NCBI GenBank assembly: GCA_030849075.1
Contig: JASAOO010003467.1
Coordinates: 1 to 64,000 of the forward strand
Length of the DNA stretch: 64,000 bases
Source of the DNA: Zelonia costaricensis
Lineage: Eukaryota > Euglenozoa > Kinetoplastea > Trypanosomatida > Trypanosomatidae
Direction: 5' to 3'
In this document: positions 38,912 through 49,807 of the stretch, one piece after another
How the letters are laid out: each line of letters opens with the position of its first letter
Numbering within the stretch: the stretch's first letter is position 1
The notes under the pieces: model-generated
The model's database searches: none
What the model was told of the DNA's origin: nothing
Seen by the model: the letters and a program-made list of their open reading frames with translations, nothing else
Translations under genes and position numbers: made by a program

Positions 38912-39886
38912 CTACACTTCCCAGAACGCCTTGCCGTCGGCGTTGCGCAACTCACGATCCGCACCGTGGCGCAGCAGATACCGACCCATCTCCTCATTGT
39001 TGTCCATAGACGCGTAAAAGAGCGCCGAGTCGCCGTGAAGGTCCTGCAGGTCAAGCCAGCGCCGGTGTGCGGCCTTTTTCCCTGCGTGCTGCTTCTCACT
39101 CGTCAAAACGAGGAGGTCGACGAGGTCCATGTTGCCGGTGTTCACGGCACGATGCAGCGCAGACTGCCCCCGAACGTTTTGGTGCGATAGGTCTGCCCCG
39201 TTCTCCAGGAGGAAGCGGGCGATGGCGATGTGACCGCGAGCCACGGCCAGCAAAAGTGGGCTGTGCCCGGTCGTCTCCGGGGCATTCGCAATGGCAGCCC
39301 GCACCGTCGCCGGCGCGTCGTCGGCTGGTCGCTGCAGTCCAGGCATGTCGTTCAAAACCTTGCCCGCCGCCTTCTCGGCGCTCGTATCAGGAGCCGCACC
39401 TGCCTCCGTGTCGGCGCCGGCGCCGCCGCTGCTCCCCTGCGTCGGCGGTGGCGATATCGCTGGTGCGAGGGTGGCACGCGGGCGAAACTGGCGTTCCTTG
39501 TGCTCTATGTAGGCGGCAAACTCTGCGACGCTGTGGTCCAGTATTTCCTGGATGAGGTCCAGCGGTGCGCCGACCCTGCACGCCGTGGCAAACGGCGTGT
39601 TCATCTCCTCATCCTCGCTCAGGACCGGTGTGTTGTGCGGCGCCTGCATGAGCTCCCGGGCAAGGTCGAAGTTCTTTAGGGCAATGGCCCAGTGAAACGC
39701 CGTGCGGCCGTCGTTGTCTTGGTAGCTCCAGAGCTGGTGCAGGTTCGAGACGCCAGCGGCGGAGGGGGTGGTGTCGCCGTCGGACGACGCCGCCGCAGGC
39801 GCCACGCCATCCAGTGGCGCGAGCTGCCGCAGCCGTGCGACGATGACGTCGATGTCGGAGTCCCGGCACAGCTCTGAAAGATGCAT
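38912..39886 (-). CDS. Ankyrin-repeat protein (gankyrin/Nas6-like architecture)
   Basis: The product is 324 residues from the ATG at 39884-39886 (MHLSELCRDSDIDVIVARLR). At least five ankyrin repeats can be read: DGRTAFHWAIALKNFDLARE (59-78), a divergent one from MNTPFATACRVGAPLDLIQE (95-114), TGHSPLLLAVARGHIAIARF (206-225), RGQSALHRAVNTGNMDLVDL (239-258) and HGDSALFYASMDNNEEMGRY (284-303). A disordered Ala/Pro/Gly-rich insert (about 140-200) separates the second and third. Small all-ankyrin proteins of this size with a short N-terminal helix include the proteasome assembly chaperone Nas6/gankyrin, but repeats alone do not identify the partner. It is flanked by NSUN2-like and PDEA genes with no evident functional tie. 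Confidence 0.75.
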   Translation of the reverse strand: MHLSELCRDSDIDVIVARLRQLAPLDGVAPAAASSDGDTTPSAAGVSNLHQLWSYQDNDGRTAFHWAIALKNFDLARELMQAPHNTPVLSEDEEMNTPFATACRVGAPLDLIQEILDHSVAEFAAYIEHKERQFRPRATLAPAISPPPTQGSSGGAGADTEAGAAPDTSAEKAAGKVLNDMPGLQRPADDAPATVRAAIANAPETTGHSPLLLAVARGHIAIARFLLENGADLSHQNVRGQSALHRAVNTGNMDLVDLLVLTSEKQHAGKKAAHRRWLDLQDLHGDSALFYASMDNNEEMGRYLLRHGADRELRNADGKAFWEV

Positions 39887-41491
39887 GGCGGGAGACTGAC
39901 CTCGGGGACACCCGTGAGAGTGGAGGAGGGAAGCGACAAAAAAAACGCTACGAAGTGGTTCTTTGGCGGAGGGGGGGGCGTGTGGAGCGCTACCCGTCTA
40001 GAAACATGAGGGGGTGGGGGGAGGAGGAGAAGCGGTGAGAGAGAGAGAAAGCAGCATTCCAGCTGCGTTGCACAGTTAGCGACTCCGTTGAGGCCTTTCT
40101 GTCAACGCTTGAGCCGGGTAGAGACCCTGGACGGAGAGGGAGAGGAGGTTGAGGCAGTCTTGACGGAAACTCCCTCTTAGAGATCGCGCTACAGGAAACC
40201 CGCAGCCTGTTCGCGAGAAGGAGGCGAACAGGCTCTGGTCTGGTTCCGAACAGCGGAAAGGGTCGCGCGAGTCTTTGGAACAAGAGCCTGTCCCCCTCCC
40301 TTCCCCACCCCTTCTCTCCCTTGTGGCAGAAGACGGATACACGGTATCGGGGTTCTTTGGTTTTCCGTCAGAGAGGCGCGTCTCCTGCCGACGCTGGTGC
40401 GCCGACTACCATTGCGCCGTCGACGGGGTGAAAAGAAATAGAAGACGTAAAATAGACAGAAAGGCGAAATCAAGCATTAAAACAAGAAACGCAACCTACA
40501 CGTGCGCAAACGCTTGCGTCCAGACGAGAAAAAGAAAGAGCATGACGGAGCACAGATCACAAGAAGCAGCGAAGGAAAAAAAGAAACGAGTCGGGAGACA
40601 AGGAAGTGTAGATCCCGGCAGGAGGTGAAATAAGAAGAGCAAAAACCCAACCACACCCACACCAAGAAAAAGAGTTTCGTCGAGCATTGACGTCAGCAGT
40701 CCACAACCGGACCACAACCGCCACCTTCACTTTCTCTCGTACCAGTCGGCGCGGTGGCACTAGCCCCACCCAGGAATGGCAGCAACAACATCGGAGTGCA
40801 GAACGCGGAGTGGTTCAAAGACACGTGGAAGAGAGTGCCAGCCGCACAAAGGCGCAAGTGTGACTGCTGTCAAGGAAACGCAGAGCGAAGCGGAACGAAT
40901 GCTACAGCAGTCACGGCACGAACCTGGCAAAGAGCAGGAAAGAAGAAGTCAGGGTAAAACCCAATGAGAGTTCCAGCAGTTTCAAACGCTTTCGGCCCCC
41001 CTCTGCGTATTCTGGGCAGCCTCGCAACGCACCCGTGCAGGTTCAGCTCGCCTCTGTTCCGCCGTAAAACTCGTCGTGTCCTGGCCCTGGCGATGAATGC
41101 GACACACACTCACACGCACAGGCAACCACACAAGGTGCCTGTGATGACGGCGGTGCGACAGAGAAGAAAGTGACGCAGAAAACCGCTACCGTGTGGAAAG
41201 CGTCGAGCACGACGGTGCTCGAGGACGCCTCAACCCAGAAAAGGCGAAAAGCGCGGCATCAATACTGTACATGGTCGATGCCACCGCCTCCCTCTCACCG
41301 CGTGCCCCTGCGAGAGGGTGAAGGGGATAGAGAGAGGGGGGGCCAGGCGACAAGTGGGAAACAGTAAAAGGAAAAATAGAGTGAGAACGGGAAGTTGCAG
41401 AAATGTGAAAAGGACGCCGCAGTCGGCAGTGGGGGGTGCGCCGGTGAAGCAGTGCGACGGTGCAGGATGACTGCCCTCATCCGCTTGACCT
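39887..41491. other. Intergenic spacer, about 1.6 kb
   Basis: UTR-like sequence: a purine-rich plus strand, oligo-A tracts around 40570-40590, and a short CA tract near 41103-41120. No gene or RNA is recognised. Confidence 0.55.
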
Positions 41492-43393
41492 CTACGAGTC
41501 GTCGTGACTGGCCCAGTACGCCTTGTTCTCCTCCACCAACCCCACGGCAAACCGCATATCCGGCAGCATCTCTGCCACCTGCTCAAAGAACGGCATGATG
41601 ATGTAGTTCATGAACGCGATCTGGCTCTTGGCGAGGCTCGGTTGAAGACGGTTCATAAACGGGCTGCAGTCGAGGCCAAGGCTGCGCTCGCGGTCGCCCT
41701 GCTGGTAGAACTCGTCCGACACCTTGCCTCCCCAGCGCAGGTAAATATCCAGCGGACGACCACAGTTGGAGATGTCCGCCATCTTGAGCGCAATCGCGAG
41801 GCACAGGTTCTGCTCGTCCGGCTTGGTCAGACTCGACCGCTCCTGCATCTTGCCCTTCAGGCTGGCGGCGTACTTGCCGTGCGAACCCATGTCAGTTGCC
41901 AGCACCATCTCGATCATCGTCTCGCGAATCTCGTGGCGCTGCTCGTCGCTGAAGTTGCCGAGGATGTTGAACGTCGGATTCTTCATCAGCTCAAAAATGC
42001 TGCTGACGTGCAGGTTTTCGAGCACGCTGCGGTCGTTGTACAGCGTGGCGAGATGGCTTCCCGTTTTAATGTGGAAGTTGTTGTTGATGCCAGGGTGGTC
42101 GAAGTCGTGGATCGCGGCAGCCAGCATGGCGGCGAAGATCTGGGTGTCGCTCAGCTCGCACCGCTTCGCCAACCCACCCTGTGTGATGATGAAGTGAGTA
42201 ATCTGCAAGACGTCCGCGGCGTGCATGGAGTTGTGATACGGGTTGCCATGGTACCCCGCCTCAACCGCGCTGATCCAGTTCAGTGCAATCTGCTCGTCGA
42301 TCTTGAACTTCTGCAGGTAGTCGTGCTGGCACAACAGCGCGTACATCGTGATGAAGAGAGAGCCGCCATGCTGCTGCGCAGCCAGCGTGAGGTAGTCGTC
42401 ACCGCTCATGGCCGTCTGCACGTCGAAGACACGGTAGCTCCACGAGTCGATCAGGGTCAACGCCTTCCACACCGCGGCACGGGTACCAGTGAGCTGCCCC
42501 ACCTGCAAAGCCAGCTCCGTCTTCGAAAACGGCTTCACCACCCGATTCGCCGGCGAAGCCGAGTCGCACTGCTCCGGAGTCAGCCACCGACTCTTGATCA
42601 TGCGCAGGAGCACGAGGTCGAAGTCCTTGCACGTGCGGTCACCCAGCGGGTTCGGCAGCCGTGACTGGTTGGCCTCGCCGGCTGCCTTCCGCTGCTTCTC
42701 CTGAATGGCCTGCCACGGGTTGCCCGTATTCTCGGTGCTGTACCCGCCCAGCTTCTGCAGCAGCTCCGCCTTCCGCTCGTTGCACACCTTCTGCTTCAGC
42801 TTGTTGCGCGTCAGGTTGTCGTTCAGGGCGATAAGCTCGCGGTCGAGGGCCTCGCGCTTGGACCTCGCCGTCTCCTCGGCCTCCATCAGACGTGGCAGCT
42901 TCTGCTCGTACTCCTTGGGGTGGCTGTGCATGTGGTGTGCGTGCAGCATCCGCTCGAGGATGTAGTTCTGCTGGTCCTCGGTGGTCCGGGCCAGCACGAA
43001 GGTCGCCCGCTTCTCCCCTGAGTGCGACTGGCACTGCACCTCGAGAGAGCCGGCGGCGGCCTTGGCGTCCGCGGTGGTCGGCGCAGCAGCGGCGGCGCCA
43101 GCGGCGGCCTGCGCCCCCTTGCCGGGGTGCACGGTCACCTTACCAGTGTTGAAAGCGAGCTGAAGCTCCCGAAAGAAGCTGCTCCAGTCGCCCAGGCCGA
43201 CGAGCGTGGACTTCGCCGTCTGGGTGGCCTTCTCGTTCAAGTTGCACATGTACGATGCCCCTGTGGCGCCGTCGTACGCGCGAATAGACAGCTCCTGTGC
43301 GGTGTCGCCCATCCCCGCCATGACGGAGACGGTGCTGTCGCAGAGAGCGTAAACGCTCACGTGCCTCTGAAGCTGATCTACGAAGTCAGACAT
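41492..43393 (-). CDS. PDEA: cAMP phosphodiesterase, class I (PDEA type)
   Basis: The first ATG is at 43391-43393 (MSDFVDQLQRHVSVYALCDS), giving 633 residues; a longer non-ATG extension is discarded. The C-terminal 330 residues are a class I cyclic nucleotide phosphodiesterase catalytic domain: YHNSMHAADVLQITHF (His387, His391) holds the metal/substrate histidines, and AAIHDFDHPGINN (His429, Asp430) the second metal-binding motif. Other family residues follow (KMADISNCGRP, QGDRERSLGLDCSPFMNR). The N-terminal 300 residues carry no GAF domain, unlike PDEB, but a short domain and a charged coiled coil (RLMEAEETARSKREALDREL), as in PDEA. It hydrolyses cAMP to AMP in the cytosol. The neighbouring upstream gene encodes a PKA catalytic subunit, so two parts of one pathway lie adjacent. 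Confidence 0.9.
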   Translation of the reverse strand: MSDFVDQLQRHVSVYALCDSTVSVMAGMGDTAQELSIRAYDGATGASYMCNLNEKATQTAKSTLVGLGDWSSFFRELQLAFNTGKVTVHPGKGAQAAAGAAAAAPTTADAKAAAGSLEVQCQSHSGEKRATFVLARTTEDQQNYILERMLHAHHMHSHPKEYEQKLPRLMEAEETARSKREALDRELIALNDNLTRNKLKQKVCNERKAELLQKLGGYSTENTGNPWQAIQEKQRKAAGEANQSRLPNPLGDRTCKDFDLVLLRMIKSRWLTPEQCDSASPANRVVKPFSKTELALQVGQLTGTRAAVWKALTLIDSWSYRVFDVQTAMSGDDYLTLAAQQHGGSLFITMYALLCQHDYLQKFKIDEQIALNWISAVEAGYHGNPYHNSMHAADVLQITHFIITQGGLAKRCELSDTQIFAAMLAAAIHDFDHPGINNNFHIKTGSHLATLYNDRSVLENLHVSSIFELMKNPTFNILGNFSDEQRHEIRETMIEMVLATDMGSHGKYAASLKGKMQERSSLTKPDEQNLCLAIALKMADISNCGRPLDIYLRWGGKVSDEFYQQGDRERSLGLDCSPFMNRLQPSLAKSQIAFMNYIIMPFFEQVAEMLPDMRFAVGLVEENKAYWASHDDS

Positions 43394-45302
43394 GGTAGAG
43401 GAACACAAAGAAAGAAACGAAGGCGGAGGGCCAAAAAGGAGTGGTGAATTTGTCTTCTCTTCGAGTACGCAAAGAGCGTGTGAGAACGCAATACAAACAG
43501 ACTAGCGAAAGGCCGAAGAAAGGGGGGAAAAGAGAAAACCTGGTGCGGTGGTTTACTTCTGAGATGCCCTCCGGCGCTGCAGACGCGCACGAGAAAAGAG
43601 TACGTCCAGTACCAAACAAATGAGTGGGTGTGGAGGTGTGTGGGTACGGTGCAGGTTCGAGCATCCGGCATGCAGGTAGCATCGACACGGTCAGGGAATT
43701 GTGACGATGAAGTAGAGGGGTGGAGGGGTGGAGGGGGGGGGCGATACGAAGAGCGGGTCGATTTGACACGAAGCAAATTCATGTGTGTAGAAGTAAAGGA
43801 AGCGGCTCGATCAAGGTGGCTCTACCTGCCACGGCCACCCACCGCACCCCGGTCACACTCGAGTCGCTTTCGAGACACATGTGTGAACCCACGTGCGAGA
43901 ATCCATGACCAACGAACGCGGGAGCGACGTCGGAGGAGGAGAGAGCCGAAGCCAGCGCTCCTTTGCCTTTTTTCCCTTTCATCGCACCATCCGCTCAGCA
44001 TGCGACCTGCACCACCGCCGCGGTAGAGGACAACGCGCCAGGGGAGCACGTAAAAGCGGAGGGGCGGCTGGGCCACGTCTTTCGCGGTCCCCAGTGCGAC
44101 AGCTGCGATGCCTGTCATCGCGATACTGCTGGCACACAGCCTGCGACGTGCATTGTGGCTGCGGTTCCTTCTTTTCTTTTTGTTTTGGAAAACGGAGGGA
44201 TAGCTTTCAAACACTCGCACACTTGGAACAAGACGGGAAGGGGTGGGGAACGCCAAAACAGTCGACTAGAAACGAGCACGTTTGAAGTCTTGCTATAAAT
44301 GTGAGGGGAGCCCGCTGGAGGGAAGAGGAGAAGGTGACGGGGGAGTGGAAGAACTGGGTGTGCGACTTCAGCGGCTGCCTGGCAAGGAAAAAAGAGCTGG
44401 TAGGAAAGCAAAGAAGTCGAGTCAAAGGAGACAAAGCAAGACAACCAAATGAGAAGGGAACCATTCCGCTACAACACACTCGAATTAGCACGCACCGCCA
44501 CACACTTTATCAGCCCCCTGTTCTGTCTCATCTCTCCTCTCCCTCGCGTGTGACGTCACAACTTGAAACCGAACGAAGAAGCAAGTACAAATGAGGAAGG
44601 GCTGCGCTGTCGCGTTTGAAAGTGTGGAGGGGCGGCACGTGAGACAAAGGAAAATGCGCAGGGACTCGCCCACCCGTGCATCTGTTCGTTTCTCCTGCTC
44701 CCCCGGCCACGGAGCACAGCCTTGCAAGTTCGGCTTCTCCCACTCAACCCCATTGCCATAGCTCAGCCCTCGCACACAACTCTCACGCAGTACACCCACG
44801 CAGCCCCGCGGCCATCTGTTCCATTCGACTGCCTTGAAGTGCCTCGTCGCAACTTCACACTCGTCGCGCCGCAGTCTCTCCTCGTCGTGCCCCTCCCGCC
44901 GCGCAGCTCGCAAAGCGGGGAGCGGCGCCGTGAGCGCCGTAGATGCACGCGAAAAAAGAGAGCCTAACTTGACGAGGCAGAGAAACACCGCCCTGGCGCG
45001 TGAAAGGAGAGACAGAGGACCCCGCAGGCAGGAGAGGGAGGAGGGGGGGTGAGGCGGATCTGGCGGGGAAATGACCACGGCAAAATGAGGCGGCGACGTG
45101 GCACACACCAGCCACCTGAGCGGTCCGCAAGAGACCCGCGACCACAAAAAAAGTCCCCGAGATGAAACAGATGGGTCATTAGCGAGGTGTCATACACGGT
45201 GGAGTGCCAGAGAAACAACCAGCAACGAAAAAGAGCTGAAGAGCTAGGCGACGACGCCGAAGCACACGCCCAAAAAGGCACTTACAAAGACCGCACACAC
45301 AA

Positions 45303-45349
<47 letters not shown>

Positions 45350-47502
45350 TACAACGCACTGCGCAGCGCATCACTGACATCGAAAGAGTGAAAGACAAGC
45401 AAGATGGTGCCCACGTGGTAGAGGCCGTTTCGACGCAAAGCAAAAGGAAACCAAAAGATATGCGCGCGGGGGTGCGGGGAGGGAACATGACAGGGCAGCG
45501 GACGGGAGGGCAAATGTACATGTCTCGGCAGCAGGTGGGGGACGCGCAGCGCCGACATGCCGGGAAGCCCTGCTGCGGTGCTGCATCGCAGTTCAAATAG
45601 GCACACAGGATACATGTGCACACAAACAAAAATCCATGTCGGTGGGAAAGCGCACCGCCAAGAGCTTGAACGAAGAAGGGGGCGGCTTTGCGCTTCTCGG
45701 TTGTCGCATGCAGACGCGCCTCTCCTGCTGACCGGATGGGCAGCAGCCCACTTCCTTCCACCCACCCCCACTTCACTTTCAGCCGTGTTTAGGTGAGGAG
45801 CCCTTCGTCTCTTCGCTGCACCGTCGTGGGGCCCGTGTACGGAGAAAGGGACACATGGGCGAGCAAAGGGGCGTGACATGCAGTCGAATACGCAGACGCG
45901 CTTTAGCTGCTGTCATGGTACCACCGGATCGCGCACGTTTCTAAGCAAACGACAAGAAAGCGGTCGAGTTGAGAGTAGACGAGGTGCCAAGTTCATGCGA
46001 CGGCAGCAGTCAAGAAAAAGGAGGGCAGCCCATGACGTGAGAAAGCGAAGCTGCGCACGCAGGCGTGACAAAGCAAAGAAAAATGACAAGAGTGGAGGGA
46101 AAGCGGACACGCTCAAAAGCAGCTTCATCAGTTCACAGCAACGTGAGGTGGGGGTCGAAGTTCTGGGACGGTGGCAAGAGAGTAACAAAAAAAAAAACAT
46201 GACAGCCACACCGGCGAGGCGATTGCTGGTCGAGAAGGCGAACGACGGGAGGCCGCGAAGGGGTAGTCGGTAAAGCTCAACGCTTTCACATTAGCTTCCG
46301 CTCCGCAGGCCCGCCCTTTCCACACTCACGGTCCTGTCGTCCCCGCACCCACCGCAGACTGTGGGTGCTAGCGTACAGTCGCCCCGTCTGCAAAGCCGAG
46401 TGACTCCTTCCCCCCTCCTCAACCCCACCCCAACGCCCCACACCCGTCAGTGCACCCTCCCTCCCACCCACCGTACTCCTTCGATCATTCAACGAAGCCA
46501 GAGATCAAAGGAGTGCCTCACCGATTGCATCTCCTTCCCCCCAGCACGGCACGTGTGGGACTCAGTCAAAGAAGGGAGGTAGTGCACACGGTGAGGTGCA
46601 GAAGTGCGAGCTGACATGCGTGCACGCCAAAAAGAAGAAAAGGAAACCACGAAACGACATCAAAGAGGCAAGTCAACGGCGCTCAAAAGCAAAAACAGAC
46701 ACAACATCGACAAAACACCAGAAAGAAGGAATGACGTGAAAACCGGCTAGGATCACACAAAAAGAACAAGATCCGTGAACGGTTGCATGGGTGAACCCCC
46801 TTCTTTTTTCGGCTGCTGCCCAGGTCGCTGCTGGTGGCATTTGTGCACAGATGGAAGTCGCCGAGAACCAGGCACTTCTTGCGTTCTAGACGGCATGGCA
46901 AGTATGGAAAGCCCAGCTAGTACCCGGAATACGAGCGGACAAGAAGGGAGAGAGACAGAAAGAAGCGCAGGATCAGAAAAAACAGCTAGGCAAGCTTGTC
47001 AGCCACAGCATCACTACACTCGGGGCCACGGGATTCTTGGCACAAGCATCCTCCTCCATGTGCGCGTTCGCGTTTCGGCAAGGACGCCTGTGTGCATGTG
47101 TGTATAGTATTGTACATACCCTGCTCCCACTTTCTTCACACCCCCTGCTCCCTACACACGCGTCAACACGGTCACACAGCGGTGCTGCGCGGCACATCTG
47201 TACATACATCGCTGAAAGCGACCAGCTGCTTTCTAGCGATCGCCGAGCCACGCCACACAGCTCCGCGAGGCAGCCGCGCAATCTGGGCGGGCCTATGTGA
47301 GAAGAGAGGAGGAGGCGCAGCATACCGGCACAAAGGCAAGAGAAGAACAGAAAGACGAAGAATAGGCGGTGCTCACGTGAACGTGAACGGGGGCGTCGAG
47401 ACGCTGCGGAGTCAATCTGTGCGTTGTACGCGAAAACAAAAGAACCAAGAGTCCGCCATGCCTCTATTCTTCTCTCGCGCCGCTTATTTAAAGGCGCCAC
47501 CA
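43394..47502. other. Gene-free stretch, about 4.1 kb, with long CA repeat
   Basis: This is the second unusually long spacer, between PDEA and the PKA gene. It contains purine-rich blocks, a G-run near 43732-43740 and the longest CA microsatellite of the window (about 45306-45346). No credible gene or structured RNA is recognised. Presumably most is the 3' UTR of the PKA gene. Confidence 0.55.
45306..45347 (+). repeat. (CA)n microsatellite, about 20 units
   Basis: An uninterrupted CA dinucleotide run of about 41 nt, preceded by a shorter imperfect CA block (45291-45305). It is the longest simple repeat of its kind in the window; the transcribed strand carries GU repeats. Confidence 0.9.
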
Positions 47503-48501
47503 CTACTCATCCGCGTACTGGCCGTTGCAGAAGTTGGCGAAGCAGTCTTGCTGGGCCGGGGTAAGGGTGCGCAGTGGGTTGAGTGGACTGTCTGGGTACT
47601 TGTCGAAGTAGTGGGTGTCGCCGTCCTTGTGCTGACGAACCGGGATCGGTGCCGGGATCTTCTTGGCCAGCACCACGTTCCAGTCCACACCGGCAAAGTA
47701 CTTGTGGTTCTTGATGTCCTCTGCCCCGTTGGGCAGGCTACCAAGGCGCTTCGTGGGGTCCAGGCAGAGGAGACCCTTGATCAGATCGCGTGCCTTTGAG
47801 TCTACCCAGCGAGGAAACAGCACCTTGCCTACGAGAATCTTCTCGTAGATCTTCATCGGACTGTCGTCGAAGAACGGCGGGTACCCGACGAGCATCTCGT
47901 ACAGCAGGATGCCCAGTGCCCACCAGTCGACAGCCTTGTTGTGCCCCTTGCTCTGGATGATCTCCGGGGCTAGGTACTCCGGGGTGCCGCACAGCGTGAA
48001 CGTGCGCTCCGCTACGCGCTTCGCAAAGCCGAAGTCCGTGATTTTGATGTTGCCGTCCTGGTCGAGGAGGATGTTCTCCGGCTTGAGGTCGCGGTAGACG
48101 ATGGTCTTGCTGTGCAGGTAATCGAATGCTAGGATCACCTCGGCGCAGTAGAACTTTGACACGTCATTAGGGAACTTGCCGGCCTTGCGGAGATGCGAGA
48201 AGAGCTCGCCGCCTACGACGTACTCGAGAAGAATGTACAGGCGGTTCTTGTCCATGTAGCCGCGCAGCATGTTCACAATGAAGGGGTGGTTGATCTCCTG
48301 CAAGAGGCTCGCCTCAGCCATCACGTGGTCCACCTGCTTCATTCGCAGGACTTCCTGCTTTTTGAGAATCTTGAGGGCGGCGTACTTGCCGGTCTCCTTG
48401 TGCTTCACCAAGCGCACCCGGCCAAACGTGCCGGTCCCAACCGTGTCGCACATCTCGAGGTCGCTCAGCTTCCATTTGGAAGCTTCCGTTTTGGTGATCA
48501 T
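47503..48501 (-). CDS. PKAC3: Protein kinase A catalytic subunit (PKAC3 type)
   Basis: The product is 332 residues from the ATG at 48499-48501 (MITKTEASKWKLSDLEMCDT). It is a complete AGC kinase: glycine loop GTGTFGRV (22-29), ATP lysine in AALKILKK (Lys44), YRDLKPEN (136-143, Asp138 catalytic), DFGFA (156-160) and the activation loop RTFTLCGTPEYLAPE, with Thr169 at the position of the PKA activation-loop phosphothreonine. The tail ends with CFANFCNGQYADE, containing an FxxF hydrophobic motif. The specific class within the three kinetoplastid PKA catalytic subunits is recalled from gene order (adjacent to PDEA), not proven by sequence here. The family phosphorylates basic-site proteins; whether the kinetoplastid enzyme responds to cAMP is doubtful in the literature. 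Confidence 0.88.
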   Translation of the reverse strand: MITKTEASKWKLSDLEMCDTVGTGTFGRVRLVKHKETGKYAALKILKKQEVLRMKQVDHVMAEASLLQEINHPFIVNMLRGYMDKNRLYILLEYVVGGELFSHLRKAGKFPNDVSKFYCAEVILAFDYLHSKTIVYRDLKPENILLDQDGNIKITDFGFAKRVAERTFTLCGTPEYLAPEIIQSKGHNKAVDWWALGILLYEMLVGYPPFFDDSPMKIYEKILVGKVLFPRWVDSKARDLIKGLLCLDPTKRLGSLPNGAEDIKNHKYFAGVDWNVVLAKKIPAPIPVRQHKDGDTHYFDKYPDSPLNPLRTLTPAQQDCFANFCNGQYADE

Positions 48502-49807
48502 GGCGTGCTATTAGGAGGAGGGCGCTCAAGATCCCGCTGTGCAGAGAGGAGGAAAAGGAGAGGAGAGAGGGCGAGAAGCAGTATGTACAAGCTGAATCCG
48601 ACGCGGCGAGAAGGAAAGAAGGGAGTAGGCGGATGGAGGGGAGCAGCGAAAACGCCTCGGGTGGTTGAAGGTGGAGCCGGCGTACGGCTGCGGGTGTCTG
48701 CGTGTTCGTGGCAGACGACGTGTCCGGCTGTTGCGCACCCGCTCCAGTGGGGTATGAAACGGAAGTGCCTTTCTGCCAGCAAACGGGGGAGGGGGAAGCG
48801 GCAGCGGCTGTGATGGTCAGCAAGCTGAACCAGAAGCAGGAAAAGAAAGGGTGTGAGTGCGGGAGTCCCTCTTTCCGGCGGTGTCTAGAGTGCCTCGGCT
48901 TTCGTTCACTCGACTCCGTGATGCTCTTCTGTGCGTTGCTGGGTGTCGGAAGCGCCCCCAGCGGTGGTGAGGAAAGCCCAGTGTAAGGAAGAAACCCAGA
49001 GAGAAGAGCGGCGCGGGAGAAAGGAAGAGCGTGGAGAAAGAAGGAGCAGAGCAGTGAGAACAAAGAGGTGGAAGAGATGCATTACCCGGGCGTTTGCATG
49101 GAGAAGGCGGAGAAGCACGGCGGCAATATATGAGAGACAAGCCCTACACTTACACCACCGACGTCGCCAGTTCACTCTTTTTGTGTGGGGGTGCGCTGGT
49201 CGACTGAGCCTAAAGGTCGAGCAAGGCAAAACTGACGCTTCCGCTTTCCGCCGTAGCACTGCGCCTGTGAGCCTCGTGCGCGAGCACAGTGTGTGTGTGT
49301 GTTCAGGGAACCCCACACCTTGAACACCGACCCGAAATGGCATGGCAACCTGATTGTCTACGCTGCCATCAATCCGCACCTTTTTCTTTCTTTCTCATTC
49401 GAGCTGACGCGCTTGGTGGCAAACCAGCGTTCCCGTAACCAGCTACACACTGGACGGAGCGCGCGTGAGGAAGACTGCTCGGCTGCCTTTCCACGATTTG
49501 GTGGTCTTTTGGGCGGTTTCGATTTGCTGCGCTGCGCGGGGTGCAACCACAGCTACCGCACAGGAGTCAGCTTGCTGTTCAGCAAGGCAAGGTGCATTCT
49601 GTGGCCGCGCTACGCAAAAATAGAAAAAAGGAAGGGCAGCCCTGTACTCCGCGGCGGAGGGACGAGCAGTGTTGTGCAGAATGAGCAGTAGAGCAAAACG
49701 AGAGCGAAAAGGGAGACGACAGCACGCACGCAGGACCGTCGCGCAGCAAGAGAGTGCGCGGTGGCCAGTACCTTGCTGTCTCTACTCCTCGGCTTGGTAG
49801 AGTGGTG
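48502..49807. other. Intergenic spacer, about 1.3 kb
   Basis: UTR-like spacer between the PKA and VPS16 genes. The plus strand is purine-rich close to the PKA start (48540-48660), giving a pyrimidine tract for trans-splicing. A GT tract occurs near 49290-49300. No gene is recognised. Confidence 0.55.
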
